Origin: Thermoleophilaceae bacterium | GTDB taxonomy: Bacteria > Actinomycetota > Thermoleophilia > Solirubrobacterales > Thermoleophilaceae | Direction: 5' to 3' | Assembly: GCA_016929195.1 (NCBI GenBank) | Contig: JAFGJG010000024.1 | Coordinates: 1-64,000, forward strand | DNA length: 64,000 nt | Part shown: piece after piece, positions 16,178 to 27,224 of the stretch | Position numbering within the stretch: position 1 is the stretch's first letter | Layout of the letters: every line of letters starts with the position of its first letter | Notes under the pieces: model-generated | Told to the model about the DNA's origin: nothing | The model's input: only the letters and a program-made list of their open reading frames with translations | The model's database searches: none | Position numbers and translations under genes: made by a program

Positions 16178-18441
16178 GCGGCCCGCGCCGCCGGCTGCTC
16201 GCGCGCCGTCAGGGCGCGCCCGTACCCCGCGCCGAGCCGGGCGAGCGCCCGCTCCCAGTCGCGCTCCCGCACCGCGGCCAGGGCCCTGGTGGCCATGGCG
16301 TGGGCCAGGGCGGGCGCGGCGACCAGCTCGGTGATCGCCGCCGCCAGGGCGTCCGCGTCCGGCGGCGCCAGCCGGCCCGTGCGGCCGTCCTCGATCAGCT
16401 CGAGCGGGCCCCCGTCCGCCACGGCCACCACCGGGAGCCCACTGGCCTGGGCCTCGAGGATCACCTGGCCGAAGGTGTCCGTCCGGCTGGCGAACAGGAA
16501 CAGGTCGGCGCTGGCATACGCGCGGGCCAGCCGCTCGCCGTCCAGCCACCCGAGGAAGGTGGCGTGCGGGCCGAGCCGGGCCTCGAGCTCCGCCCGCTCC
16601 GGCCCGCCGCCGGCCAGCACGATATGCAGGCGCGGGTCCCGCTCGCGGGCCCGGAGGAATGCGTCCGCCAGCAGGTCCGCGCCCTTCTCCCTCGTGAGCC
16701 GTCCCGCGTACAGCACGGTCACCTCACCCGGGAGGAGCGACTCGTCGCGCAGCCCCGGCCGGAAGCGCGCGGTGTCCACGCCGCGGTCCCAGCGGCCGAT
16801 CCGCCCTCCGTCCACCCCGAGCGCGCGCAGCGAGGCGTCGGCCGGCGCGCTCGGCGAGAGCACCACTTCGCAGCGCCCGTAGAACGCTGCCAGGGCGGCC
16901 TCCACACCGGCCTGAAGCGTCCCGTCTCCGGAACGCAGGCCCGCGTAGGCGCCGAGCTCCGTGTGGTAGGAGCCCACCACCGGGGTGCCCATGATCCAGG
17001 CCGTCAGTGCGCCCGCGATCCCGGCGGGGCCTGGCGAGCACACGTGCACCAGGTCGTAGCGCCCGTCGGCCAGGGCCTCCACCGTGGCCGGCAGGCTCGG
17101 CACGCCCACGGACAGCCCGTCGTAGAACGGGATCTCCACGTCGGCCACCGCGGGCAGCCGCCGGTCGACGTTCGCATCGGTGCCGATGACCTCGACCTCG
17201 AAGCCCGGCACGCCGCGCTCGCGGATCTCGTCGAGGGTGTGCGTGACACCGTGCATGCCGCCGATGCCGTCCGCCACGAGCCCCACCCGGCGCGGCTCGC
17301 CCTCACGGCTCGCCAGCCGCGCCGTCTCGTTGCCCAGGAAGACGGTGGCCGGCAGGTAGGGCACCACCGGGACGCAGGAGGCGAAGAGCTCTGCTGCCGC
17401 CGCGCGGTATCCCCGGCCGGCGGCGGCCGCCTCGAGCCCCCGGCCGACCGCGGCGCGGAGCCGGCGCTCGTGCACGCGGCGGGCGCGGCGATACAGCCCC
17501 GCGTGGCTGAAGCCCTCGGCCTGCATCTCGGCGAGGAGGTCGCACTCCCCCGCGTCGAGCTCGAGCGAGTCCAGCCAGCTGCGCATGAGCGCGCGGGCAT
17601 CGTCCGGGCCGAGGTCGCGCTCGACGCTCCCGGAGCGCGCCGCGCCCTGGCTCACGATCCGCTCGGCCATGCTCAGGATCGCGCGCGGGTCCGGCTCGCA
17701 CGCGGAGTCCGGCTTCCCGAGCGCACGCACCGCCAGGCCGAGCGCGGCATGGGCCCACTTCTCGGGGCTTCCCTGGTCGCCCTGGGCGGTCACCTCGCCA
17801 CGGCGAAGGCGGCGCACGAACTGGTCCGGTGTGGACGCCGGCGGCGTCTCCGTCCAGGTGCGCCCGATGTCGATCCCGGCGTGGTCGTCCGACCCGCCGA
17901 CCCCCGCGCCGCCGTGGGTCTCGATGTAGATGGCCGCCGGCAGGTTGAGCGCGCGGGGGCGCGAGCCGTTGCGCGTCTCCCAGACCGGGAACAGCTGGGC
18001 CAGCCGGCGCCGGTGCCGCGCGGTGAGCGGCGCGGCCACCGTGTAGAAGGGATGGGCGAGCGCGCAGGCGATGCCCGCCGCGTGCAGGAACTCGGCGCAC
18101 GCCTCCACGTCGCCCGAGTGCGCCTGGAGCCACTCGTGGTCCTCGGGCTCGATCCCCCAGCAGAGCACGTGGACCGCCTGAGCCTCGCCCTTGAACCAGG
18201 CCGTGAGCTCCTCCGAGACGAACACGTCCGGCAGGTGGGCGATCTCGAGCACCCCGGCGATCGTGTCGTGGTCGGTGATCGTCACGAAGTCCATCCCGCG
18301 GCTCTTGGCGAGCTCGTAGACGGCCTCGGGCGGGGTGGCGCACTCCGGAAGGCCGAGCGCCCGCTGGACCCCGAGGCGCGACTCCTCGGAGGCGGTCGAG
18401 TGACAGTGCAGGTCGGCCCGGCTGATCGGTGTGGGAGTCAT
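16174..18441 (-). CDS. PHP-domain / GT4 glycosyltransferase fusion
   Basis: 755 residues from ATG 18441, set by a Shine-Dalgarno AAGGAG about 7 bases upstream. Residues 8-300 are a PHP metal-dependent hydrolase domain: ADLHCHS with His12/His14, TITDHDTIAG, CALAHPFYT and GGSDDHAG. Residues about 395-740 are a GT-B, GT4-type glycosyltransferase: acceptor half with DLVHVCSPGP and YHTELGAY, donor half with VLYAGRLTREKG and EAQASGLPVVAVADGGPLELI (E-x7-E type). The N-terminal half may hydrolyse a phosphate ester and the C-terminal half transfer a sugar. It is divergent from a GH31 glycosidase across 126 bp. Confidence 0.85.
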   Translation of the reverse strand: MTPTPISRADLHCHSTASEESRLGVQRALGLPECATPPEAVYELAKSRGMDFVTITDHDTIAGVLEIAHLPDVFVSEELTAWFKGEAQAVHVLCWGIEPEDHEWLQAHSGDVEACAEFLHAAGIACALAHPFYTVAAPLTARHRRRLAQLFPVWETRNGSRPRALNLPAAIYIETHGGAGVGGSDDHAGIDIGRTWTETPPASTPDQFVRRLRRGEVTAQGDQGSPEKWAHAALGLAVRALGKPDSACEPDPRAILSMAERIVSQGAARSGSVERDLGPDDARALMRSWLDSLELDAGECDLLAEMQAEGFSHAGLYRRARRVHERRLRAAVGRGLEAAAAGRGYRAAAAELFASCVPVVPYLPATVFLGNETARLASREGEPRRVGLVADGIGGMHGVTHTLDEIRERGVPGFEVEVIGTDANVDRRLPAVADVEIPFYDGLSVGVPSLPATVEALADGRYDLVHVCSPGPAGIAGALTAWIMGTPVVGSYHTELGAYAGLRSGDGTLQAGVEAALAAFYGRCEVVLSPSAPADASLRALGVDGGRIGRWDRGVDTARFRPGLRDESLLPGEVTVLYAGRLTREKGADLLADAFLRARERDPRLHIVLAGGGPERAELEARLGPHATFLGWLDGERLARAYASADLFLFASRTDTFGQVILEAQASGLPVVAVADGGPLELIEDGRTGRLAPPDADALAAAITELVAAPALAHAMATRALAAVRERDWERALARLGAGYGRALTAREQPAARAA

Positions 18442-18567
18442 CGGCGCTCCTTCTCGTGGACTCTGTCTCGCCACAAGATTCGGCTGCAAACGGACCGCTT
18501 TCGTTACGGAGCCGTGGCTTCACCCGATCGCAACAGGTCCGCGCGCCGCGGCTGGAAGAAAGGTGCG

Positions 18568-20760
18568 ATGCCGGAGCCGCTGGTCCTGGAGCGTGGCCCG
18601 GTGCGCGTGACCGTGCGCCTGGATCCGTTCGGGATCGAGGTGCGGCGCGGCCGCCGCCTGATCCGCGAGCTGCGCGCCTGGGCCGCCGCGGGCGAGTCGC
18701 GCGACCAGTTCGTGCAGCTGACCGAGGGCGTGATCGCCGCCGAGGAGCTCGAGCGCCCGCGCACGCTCGAACGGGCCGCCGCGGTCGCGCCCGGCCTGCT
18801 GCACGGTGAGCTGCCGGGCGGCGGGACGCTCGACGTGGGCGTCGAGCTGCACGACGAGCGCCTCGTCGTCGAGCTGCGCGCGCAGCCCACCGAGTTCCGG
18901 CTCGGCGTGCGCTGGGAGGCGCGGCCGGGCGAGCGGTTCACCGGCCTCGGCGCCCGTCACGGGGAGCAGCTCGACCAGACCGGGCGCCGGGTGCGCCCGG
19001 GCGCCGACCGCCGCTACACGGGGCCCGACTGCCCGCCCGACATGCTCGAGCTGGGCGGGATCCCGCAGGGCGACTACGCGCCGGTGCCCTGGCTGCTCGC
19101 GAGCCGCGGGTACGCGCTCTGGATCGAGACCGGGGGCGGCGGCGTCGAGCTCGACCTCGGCCACCTCATCTCCGTCTCCACGCGCGGCGACGCCGGCGCC
19201 TTCAGGCTCCACGTGCTCACCGACCCCACGCCGGCCGCGCGCCTGCGCCGCTTTCTGCGGATGACCGGCACGCCCGCGCTGCTGCCCGAGTGGGCGTACG
19301 GACACTGGAAGAGCCGCGACGTGTACCCGCACCAGCGCGACGTCGAGGCCGACCACGACGGCTACCGGGACAACGCGATCCCGCTCGACGCGCTCGTGCT
19401 CGACTCGCCCTGGGAGACGCAGTACAACACCTGGGAGCCGAACCCCCATCAGTTCCCGGACTTCCGCGGGATGGTGGAGCGCTTCCGCCGTGACGGCGTG
19501 CGCACGGTCGTCTGGGTCACCCCGTGGGTCAACCTCGACTCGGGCGACGGGCAGTATCCGCCCGACCCCGAGTCCGAGCGGCTCCACCGCGAGCCGGCGC
19601 CGAACTACGAGCCTGCGGCCCGCGCGGGCCACTTCGTGAGGGCCGCGGGTGGCGAGCCGCTCGTCGCGCGCTGGTGGATGGGCACGGGGTCGCCGGTGGA
19701 CTTCACCTCCCCGGAGGCGGAGCGCTGGTGGCGCGAGCAGGCCGAGGCGGCGCTCCGGCTCGGGGTCGAGGGGATCAAGGCCGACGACGGCGAGGGCTAC
19801 TACTTCCCGGCCGGCGCGCGCTTCCACGACGGGCGCACCGGCGCCGAGGCGGCGTGGGACTACGGGCTCCTGTACCGGCGCTCCCTCCAGGCGGCGCTCG
19901 ACGCCGCGCATCCCGGCCGCGGCGTGCTGTTCGGACGCCCCGGCTGGGCCGGCCAGCAGGCGCTCGGCATGACCTGGGGCGGCGACCAGGTCTCCGACTT
20001 CTGGTCGCTCGCCACGCTCGTGACCGCGACGCTCACGGCGGCGGCGAGCGGCTTCTCGAACTGGTCGCACGACGTGGGCGGCTACCTCGGCGAGCGGCTC
20101 GTGGCGCGCTGCCCGCGCGAGCTGCTCGTGCGCTGGGCGCAGTTCGGCTGCTTCACCCCGCTGATGCAGGCGCACGGGCGCTTCCAGCAGGAGGCCTGGA
20201 CCTACGACCCCGAGACCCTGCGGATCTACCGCGACGCGGTCCTCCTGCACGAGCGGCTGGTCCCGTACGTGCGCGCCGCAGCGGCCACGGCCGCGCGCAG
20301 CGGCCTGCCGATCATCCGGCCGCTGCTGCTGGCGGATCCGGAGGACCCGCGCGGGTGGACGCTGTCGGACCAGTACGGCTTCGGGCCGGCGCTGTGGGTG
20401 GCTCCGGTGCTCGAGCGGGGAGCGCGCGAGCGCGAGGTGGCCCTGCCGCGCGGCGACTGGATCGACTTCTGGACACGTGAGCGGGTTTCCGGCGGCGGCG
20501 AGCTGCTCGCTCCCGCGCCGCTCGACCGGATCCCCGTCTACGTCCGGAGCGGCTCCATCCTCGTGACCCATCCCGCCGGCCACGTGGCCGCGGGGCTCGG
20601 GGACGTGCCCGAGCGCGGGCGACCGCTCGAGGCCACGCTCTGGGGAGAGCCCGCGCTGGGACGGGCCGCGGCCCGGCTGGCGGACGGCACCTCGATCCGC
20701 TGGCACGCGGGCGTGTGGTCCATCGACCGCCCGAGACAGGTGGACTTCGCAACCATCTGA
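18568..20760 (+). CDS. GH31-family alpha-glycosidase
   Basis: 730 residues from ATG 18568 (purine run GAAGAAAGG upstream). N-terminal beta domain to about residue 225, (beta/alpha)8 barrel about 235-600, C-terminal beta domains after that. The GH31 catalytic nucleophile is Asp406 in GIKADDGEGYY and the acid/base is Asp473 in TWGGDQVSDFW; HDVGGY (substrate loop) and WAQFGCFTPLMQAHG also match. It has no signal peptide, so it acts in the cytoplasm on alpha-glucosides, -xylosides or sulfoquinovosides; the specificity is not readable. It is divergent from the PHP-GT4 gene. Confidence 0.92.
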   Translation: MPEPLVLERGPVRVTVRLDPFGIEVRRGRRLIRELRAWAAAGESRDQFVQLTEGVIAAEELERPRTLERAAAVAPGLLHGELPGGGTLDVGVELHDERLVVELRAQPTEFRLGVRWEARPGERFTGLGARHGEQLDQTGRRVRPGADRRYTGPDCPPDMLELGGIPQGDYAPVPWLLASRGYALWIETGGGGVELDLGHLISVSTRGDAGAFRLHVLTDPTPAARLRRFLRMTGTPALLPEWAYGHWKSRDVYPHQRDVEADHDGYRDNAIPLDALVLDSPWETQYNTWEPNPHQFPDFRGMVERFRRDGVRTVVWVTPWVNLDSGDGQYPPDPESERLHREPAPNYEPAARAGHFVRAAGGEPLVARWWMGTGSPVDFTSPEAERWWREQAEAALRLGVEGIKADDGEGYYFPAGARFHDGRTGAEAAWDYGLLYRRSLQAALDAAHPGRGVLFGRPGWAGQQALGMTWGGDQVSDFWSLATLVTATLTAAASGFSNWSHDVGGYLGERLVARCPRELLVRWAQFGCFTPLMQAHGRFQQEAWTYDPETLRIYRDAVLLHERLVPYVRAAAATAARSGLPIIRPLLLADPEDPRGWTLSDQYGFGPALWVAPVLERGAREREVALPRGDWIDFWTRERVSGGGELLAPAPLDRIPVYVRSGSILVTHPAGHVAAGLGDVPERGRPLEATLWGEPALGRAAARLADGTSIRWHAGVWSIDRPRQVDFATI

Positions 20761-20808
20761 GCGAATTCGTCAAACTCTCGGGTGAACCACAGACCCGGGA
20801 GAGAACGA

Positions 20809-22193
<1,385 letters not shown>

Positions 22194-22197
<4 letters not shown>

Positions 22198-24713
22198 CCT
22201 CCCTGGATCTCAGTGGCGGTCGAGCCCGCCACGGCGAAGATACGCAGGCGCTCGCCCGCCTTTCGAGCCAGGTCCACGTCGACTGCGAAGCTGAAGCCGA
22301 GGCGGGCTGCAGACGGGAGCGAGTAGGCCTCGGCCACGTCCGGCCGATCCAGCGCCGGCGCGCCCGCGTAGACGAGGCGGTTGCCGGTGAACGCGAGGAT
22401 CCGGTCGGCCGGGCGGCGGTCCGCCGAACGGAACGCCCACCCGCTGACGCCGGTGGCGCCATCCTTCGTGGATACCGGGTCCCGGCGACCCGTCACGGCT
22501 TTCGGGTCGATCCTGATCGCGCCACGGCCGGCCGCCCGGATCTCATCACCGCGAAGGGTGTACCGCCCGGTCTGCGACCGCACGGTCGCAAGCGGTGCGA
22601 GCGCGCCGGCCGGCGTGACCGCCAGCAGCTGCACCTCGTCCGCTCCGTGGAGCAACGGCGCCTCGGGCACGATCGCCGAGAAGCGCAGAGCTTCCGAGCC
22701 AGGCACGCGCGTGGTTCGCGCCGTGGCCTGAACGACGCCGTTGATGGCGATCGCCAGGTCCTTCGGCGTATCCGAGCCGGCGCCGGTCACGTCGCCCGTC
22801 AGGTGCGCAGGCACGAAGGTCGATCGCGGGTCCGCGGTCAGCAGCAGCTCCGTCCGTTCGATGTTTCCGCGCAGCCCACCCGCGGGCACGGCGGGAAGCT
22901 CCTCGACGCGCCGCCCGAGCAGCTCGGGGCGCGGCCCGATGCCGAAGAGGCCATCGAATCCGTCGCCCCGGCCGAACAGCGCCAGCTTCTCACGCAGCGC
23001 CTCGGCCAGCGCCGCATGCGAGGCGGCGAACGTGAACGGCAGCGGCTCCTCGCCGGGGTGGTGCATCAGGCCGTCGCGACGGTTCGCGCCCGGGCCGAAT
23101 GCCGAATGCCCGTCGAGCTTCCAGGGCGGCTTCGTCCCGAGCAGGTCGGCGATCGTCGGGAGGATGTCGATCGTTTGGATGTTGGTGTCGACGGTGCGCC
23201 CCCGCTCCTCCCCCGGGGCCTTGATGAAGAGCGGGACGGGCATGATGGTCGGCAGGTCGCGCCCGGACCATCCCAGCAGCCTGTGATCGGGTCTGAAGGT
23301 CGCTCCGTGGTCCGCCGTGACGACGAGCAGCGACTTGTCGTAGATGCCGATCTCCTTGAGGTGGCGGACCAGCTGCCCGACCAGGCGATCGACGAACGCG
23401 ACCTGGAGCAGGTGCCGCTGGTAGCCCCGCGCGACGTCCTGGCGGTTATCGGTCCACCTCAGCCCCTCGAGCCCCGGCAGCTGCTCGAACATGCCGTAGT
23501 TCCTGCCCGACGGCATGTACTCGAACGGGTAGTGCGGGACCATCGAGTGGAGGAAGTGGAGCGGCGGCCGTCCCTTCCCGCCGTCCTCGATGGAGCTGGC
23601 GAACGCCGAGAACGTCTCCCGTCGGTTGTCGAACGCGCGTTGGGCATCGGCCAAACGCTCGAGGTTCGACGGTGCCTCATCGGCGCCGGGGGCCTGCTTC
23701 TTGCCGAAGTCCTGCCATTGGTAGGCGATCGACGGCAGTCCCCTCCGCATGTCCTCGGGGAGGATCATGTGCCGCGCGACGACCGAGAGGTCAGAGGTCA
23801 GCGAGCGCATCCGGCTCGAGAAGCCGGGCGTCCGCACCGCGCAAAGATCCTGGGGACAGAGGTGCGTCGTGGCCTCGGTGGCGTGGAGCGTGTGGCTTCC
23901 GCCGAACAGCGTGAAGAGGTTGTGGGGATTGTCGCGCAGGATCGGCAGGTCGGTGGGCGCGGGCCGGTTCCCGGTGAGGATCGCCGGCACCGCCAGCTCG
24001 GTCATGTCGCTCGTGGTCGCGGCGTTGCGGAACCAGTAGGCGTCCTTGGAGAGCGCTGCGAAGTTCGGGTAGAGCTCCGGGTCGATGCGCCCGTCCTCGG
24101 CGAGCAGCGAGGCGAGCGGCATCTGATCGAACACGACGACGATGACCGGTGCCCTCGCCTTCACTCCGCTCGCCACGGCGACGCCTTCGTCGCTGTCGAG
24201 CACGAGCTTCGTGACGGGGGAGAAGAACAGGAAGGCGACCAGGAAGAACAGCGGCGCGGGGGACACCGCGGTCATGAACGAGCGGACGAAGCCCACGCGC
24301 CAGTAGGCAAGGGCGGCGAGCCCCCCGGCCACCAGCGCGGCCGGGACGAGCACCGCGCCGCTCCCGCCGGGTGAGACCTCCAGGAGGATCTGCAGGCAGA
24401 TCAGGGCGCCGAGGGCGCCGACGAACACCAGATGCAGGACGCGGCTCGCGCTCTCGCTGAACAGGTCGGCGAGCGCCTCCAGCGCCAGCAGGACGAGCGG
24501 CACCACCGTGACCAGCGCGACCGCGAAGACCACGATGTCCACCGGCTCGGACCCGCGGATCGCGAAGAAGGCCGCGTTGCCCTCGAGGACGTCGAAGAGG
24601 GGCTGTGCGAACCCGGCCGCCCAGAGCGCGCCAAGGTGGAGGCCCCGGATCGCCAGCGATCGCGGCGCCGTACGGAGCCGCAGCCTGCGGAGGTTCGCGA
24701 GCGGAGCGGGCAC
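22194..24713 (-). CDS. membrane-anchored sulfatase/alkaline-phosphatase-fold hydrolase
   Basis: 839 residues. The N-terminal ~170 residues hold four or five hydrophobic helices. The sulfatase-fold domain is at about 185-500: VIVVVFDQMP (metal Asp), AATTSDMTELAVPAILTGN at the nucleophile position, and LLVVTADHGATF. The formylglycine C/S-x-P-x-R motif is absent; a Thr (TTSD) may be the nucleophile, as in LtaS/EptA-like phospho-transferases. C-terminal beta domains follow (600-839). It may move a phospho-group in the envelope or hydrolyse a phosphodiester; this is inference. It is a single gene, convergent with gltA. Confidence 0.8.
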
Positions 24714-24752
24714 AGCGTGAGGCTACAGCCGCGGGACGACTCGGAAACCCGC

Positions 24753-25538
24753 TCAGATCCGGAAGACGGGCACGAGCCGCTTCTCGTGCTCGGCCTCGAT
24801 GCTGGCGACCACCTCGAGGTGCTCCTCGATGCCGGAGCCGCGCAGCTTGGTCGCGAGCAGCTCGTCCACCTGGAAGAGGCCGGAGGAGTTGTTCATCGCG
24901 ATCTCGATCCGCACCGCGCTCTCCTCGCCGGGGTCGATCGACACGGCGTCGATCGCGGCGGCCGACAGCGAGTGGATGTTGGGCCGGCGCGTCTCGAAAG
25001 GCACCCGTGAGCGGCCGGAGGCCATGTCGAGGGCGTCCGCCACGCGCACGACGCCGGCCTCGATCGTGAACGGGTCGCCGCGGCGGCGGTGGCCGATGAT
25101 CGCGTGGAGCGTCTCGGCCATGACGACCGTGCGCTCCGGCTCGTCGTAGATCCCCTCGAGCAGCAGCGGCAGCCGGTCGGCGGCCAGGAAGAGGCTGAAC
25201 TCCTCGTGGTCGGTCCGGTGGATCGACATCCCGGTGTCGTGGAACATGCAGGCGGCCGCGATCACGACCTCGGCGTCGCGGCGGCCCATGCCGTGCTGCG
25301 TGACCATCGCCGGCTCGAGGCCGGAGCGGCTGAGCAGCCGGAACAGGCGGAGCGCGATGTTGAGCACGATCCGGACGTGGACCCAGGAGTGGTCCGACAT
25401 GCCGAGCCGCTCCGCGTTCACCTGCTGCATGTGCCACCAGCCGTGCAGGCGCTTGTCGTCGCCCGCCGCGGCGAGCAGCGCCTCGAGCTTGCGATTGCCG
25501 CGCGTGGGGGCGCTGATCTCCATCGCAGGCAGCTCCAT
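24753..25538 (-). CDS. HD-domain metal-dependent phosphohydrolase
   Basis: 261 residues from ATG 25538; alternatives are GTG 25559 (only 2 bp from moaA) and ATG 25523. HD motif residues are seen in SWVHVRIVLNIALRL, CMFHDTGMSIHRTDHEEFS (the HD pair) and VRVADALDMASGRSRV. Such proteins cleave nucleotides or phosphodiesters using bound metal. The substrate is unknown. It is divergent from moaA, so the two may share a promoter region. Confidence 0.85.
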   Translation of the reverse strand: MELPAMEISAPTRGNRKLEALLAAAGDDKRLHGWWHMQQVNAERLGMSDHSWVHVRIVLNIALRLFRLLSRSGLEPAMVTQHGMGRRDAEVVIAAACMFHDTGMSIHRTDHEEFSLFLAADRLPLLLEGIYDEPERTVVMAETLHAIIGHRRRGDPFTIEAGVVRVADALDMASGRSRVPFETRRPNIHSLSAAAIDAVSIDPGEESAVRIEIAMNNSSGLFQVDELLATKLRGSGIEEHLEVVASIEAEHEKRLVPVFRI

Positions 25539-25561
25539 CGCTGGGAGGTACGCTTGCACAC

Positions 25562-26557
25562 GTGTCAGTCGAGCCCCTCATGGACGGACACGGGCGCCGG
25601 ATCGGCGACCTCAGGGTGTCGGTCACCGACCGCTGCAACTTCCGCTGCCAGTACTGCATGCCGGCGGACGGGCTGCCCTGGCTCGACCGCGAGGAGATCC
25701 TGCGCTTCGAGGAGATCGAGCGCGTCGTGCGGGTGTTCGCCGCGATGGGCGTCGCTGACGTCCGGCTGACCGGCGGCGAGCCGCTCGTGCGCCGGGACTT
25801 CCCGCGCCTCCTGGGCATGCTCGCGACGGTGCCCGGAGTCGAGGACCTCTCGCTGACGACGAACGGCTACCTGCTCGAGCGCGACGCCGAGGCCCTCGTC
25901 GGGGCTGGGCTCAAGCGCGTCAACGTCTCCATCGACTCGCTTCAGCGCGACCGCTTCTTCCAGCTGACGCGGCGCGACTCCCTGCCGCAGGTGCTGCGCG
26001 GCCTGGAGGCGATCGCCCGCTTCCCCCAGGTGCGCCCGATCAAGGTCAACGCCGTCGCGCTCCGCGGCTTCACCGAGGAGGAGGCGCTCCCGTTCGCCGA
26101 GTTCGCGCGCTCCACCAGCTTCCAGGTGCGTTTCATCGAGTTCATGCCGCTGGACGCCGACCACGCCTGGAGCCGGGACCAGGTGCTCAGCGGCGAGGAG
26201 ATCCGCGCGATCGTTCACGCGGTCCACCCCCTCGAGGAGGTGCCGCGCGAGCCGCACTCGACCGCACGCGTCTACCGCTTCGCCGACGGGCGCGGCGAGA
26301 TCGGGTTCGTGAACCCCGTCTCGGAGCCCTTCTGCGGCGACTGCAACCGCGTGCGGCTCACCGCGGACGGGAGGCTCCGCACCTGCCTCTTCTCGCTCGG
26401 CGAGACCGACCTGCGCGAGGTCCTGCGGAGCGGGGCGTCCGACGCGGAGGTGGAGCAGGTGATCCGCGACGCGGTCTGGCGCAAGGAGCTGAAGCACCAC
26501 GTCGGCGAGGCGGGCTTCCAGCAGCCGCCGCGCACGATGAGCGCGATCGGCGGCTGA
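25562..26557 (+). CDS. moaA: GTP 3',8-cyclase MoaA (molybdenum cofactor synthesis)
   Basis: 331 residues from GTG 25562; ATG 25580 is a possible later start. This radical-SAM enzyme converts GTP to 3',8-cyclo-7,8-dihydro-GTP, the first step of molybdopterin synthesis. The N-terminal 4Fe-4S cluster Cys25, Cys29 and Cys32 (CNFRCQYC), LTGGEPLVRRDF, the C-terminal cluster C-x2-C-x13-C (CGDCNRVRL ... LRTC) and the required C-terminal Gly-Gly are all present. No other moa/moe gene is in the window. Confidence 0.95.
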   Translation: MSVEPLMDGHGRRIGDLRVSVTDRCNFRCQYCMPADGLPWLDREEILRFEEIERVVRVFAAMGVADVRLTGGEPLVRRDFPRLLGMLATVPGVEDLSLTTNGYLLERDAEALVGAGLKRVNVSIDSLQRDRFFQLTRRDSLPQVLRGLEAIARFPQVRPIKVNAVALRGFTEEEALPFAEFARSTSFQVRFIEFMPLDADHAWSRDQVLSGEEIRAIVHAVHPLEEVPREPHSTARVYRFADGRGEIGFVNPVSEPFCGDCNRVRLTADGRLRTCLFSLGETDLREVLRSGASDAEVEQVIRDAVWRKELKHHVGEAGFQQPPRTMSAIGG

Positions 26558-26568
26558 CGACCGCGGGC

Positions 26569-26904
26569 GTGTACGCGGTCACGGTGCGCACCCGCGGGAA
26601 GGTCGTGCGCGAGCGCCACGAGTCGCTGCGCGAGGCGCTCGTGGCCATGGGCCGACAGGCCTATCTTCTGGAGCACGCCGACCACACGAGCACCGTCGGC
26701 GGCCGGGTCCTGCGGCGGATCGAGCCGGTCGCCCAGGTGGTCGGGCGCATCGAGCTCCGGGGGCCGCGGCGCCTGCGCGCCGGCCTCGACGTGCGCGGCG
26801 ACGGCTCGACGGAGGCCTTTCGCGGCCGCGTCCGGCGCAGCCTGATCGTGCAGCGCCGGGGCGAGAGCGCGTTCCACGCGCTCGAGCGGGAGCTGACCGC
26901 GTGA
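26569..26904 (+). CDS. conserved small protein, function unknown
   Basis: 111 residues from GTG 26569, 11 bp after moaA. It has a beta-strand start (YAVTVRTRGKVVRERH), a helix (SLREALVAMGRQAYLL), then basic beta-rich sequence (RIELRGPRRLRAGLDVRGDG). It has no Cys cluster or known motif. Stop and next start overlap (GTGA), so it forms a pair with the following gene and probably an operon with moaA. Confidence 0.6.
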   Translation: MYAVTVRTRGKVVRERHESLREALVAMGRQAYLLEHADHTSTVGGRVLRRIEPVAQVVGRIELRGPRRLRAGLDVRGDGSTEAFRGRVRRSLIVQRRGESAFHALERELTA

Positions 26905-27191
26905 CCCCGGTCTGGCGGGTGCCCCTGCCCGAGGGCGCGCAGCCGCCCTACAAGGTGTTCGTGAACGGCGTGCCGCAGCGGGAGGGGGACGACTACGTCG
27001 TGCGCTCGAACGAGCTGCACTTCTCGAAGCCGCTCGAGAAAGAGCGGCTCGGCGTCGGGCGCTGGACGGCGATGTTCCTGGGGCTCTGGGGCAGCTACGG
27101 GAAGAACGACTCCGTGGACGTCCAGTTCCGGCGCGCCGGCCGCGACAACCTCGCCACGGGGCTCGACATCATCGGTCCCGACCAACCTTGA
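26901..27191 (+). CDS. conserved small protein, function unknown
   Basis: 96 residues from GTG 26901, overlapping the previous stop. The sequence is beta-strand rich: PYKVFVNGVPQREGDDYVV, RSNELHFSKPL, then a hydrophobic GRWTAMFLGLWGSYG and SVDVQFRRAG. The first half resembles short beta-sandwich modules that precede a carbohydrate or peptide-binding surface; this is only a shape-level impression. Its stop is 33 bp before metF and it ends inside the metF operator region. Confidence 0.6.
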   Translation: MTPVWRVPLPEGAQPPYKVFVNGVPQREGDDYVVRSNELHFSKPLEKERLGVGRWTAMFLGLWGSYGKNDSVDVQFRRAGRDNLATGLDIIGPDQP

Positions 27192-27216
27192 CACGATTAT
27201 GTCAAGGTTCTAACCT
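27184..27216 (+). promoter_or_regulatory. metF promoter overlapping a perfect inverted repeat
   Basis: Arms AACCTTGACA and TGTCAAGGTT (10 bp each, 6-base spacer CGATTA, 27184-27209) are perfectly complementary. Inside the left arm lies a consensus -35 box TTGACA (27188-27193), and 17 bp later TAACCT (27211-27216) fits an extended actinobacterial -10. A bound dimeric repressor would block the promoter. Transcription would begin about 27223, next to the metF ATG (27225), so the mRNA is probably leaderless; no Shine-Dalgarno is present. Confidence 0.6.
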
Positions 27217-27224
27217 CCGCCGCC

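Noticed and set aside
18442-18567. LacI-type operator between the PHP-GT4 and GH31 genes (AAACG ... CGTT half-sites)
   Set aside because: The half-sites are short and unevenly spaced; no regulator gene is near. Too weak to annotate.
16300-20760. 1486-residue open frame covering the antisense of the PHP-GT4 gene
   Set aside because: Only its 3' part (from 18568) is real, as the GH31 gene. The rest is antisense to a gene with complete motifs and reads as Arg/Ala-rich shadow sequence.
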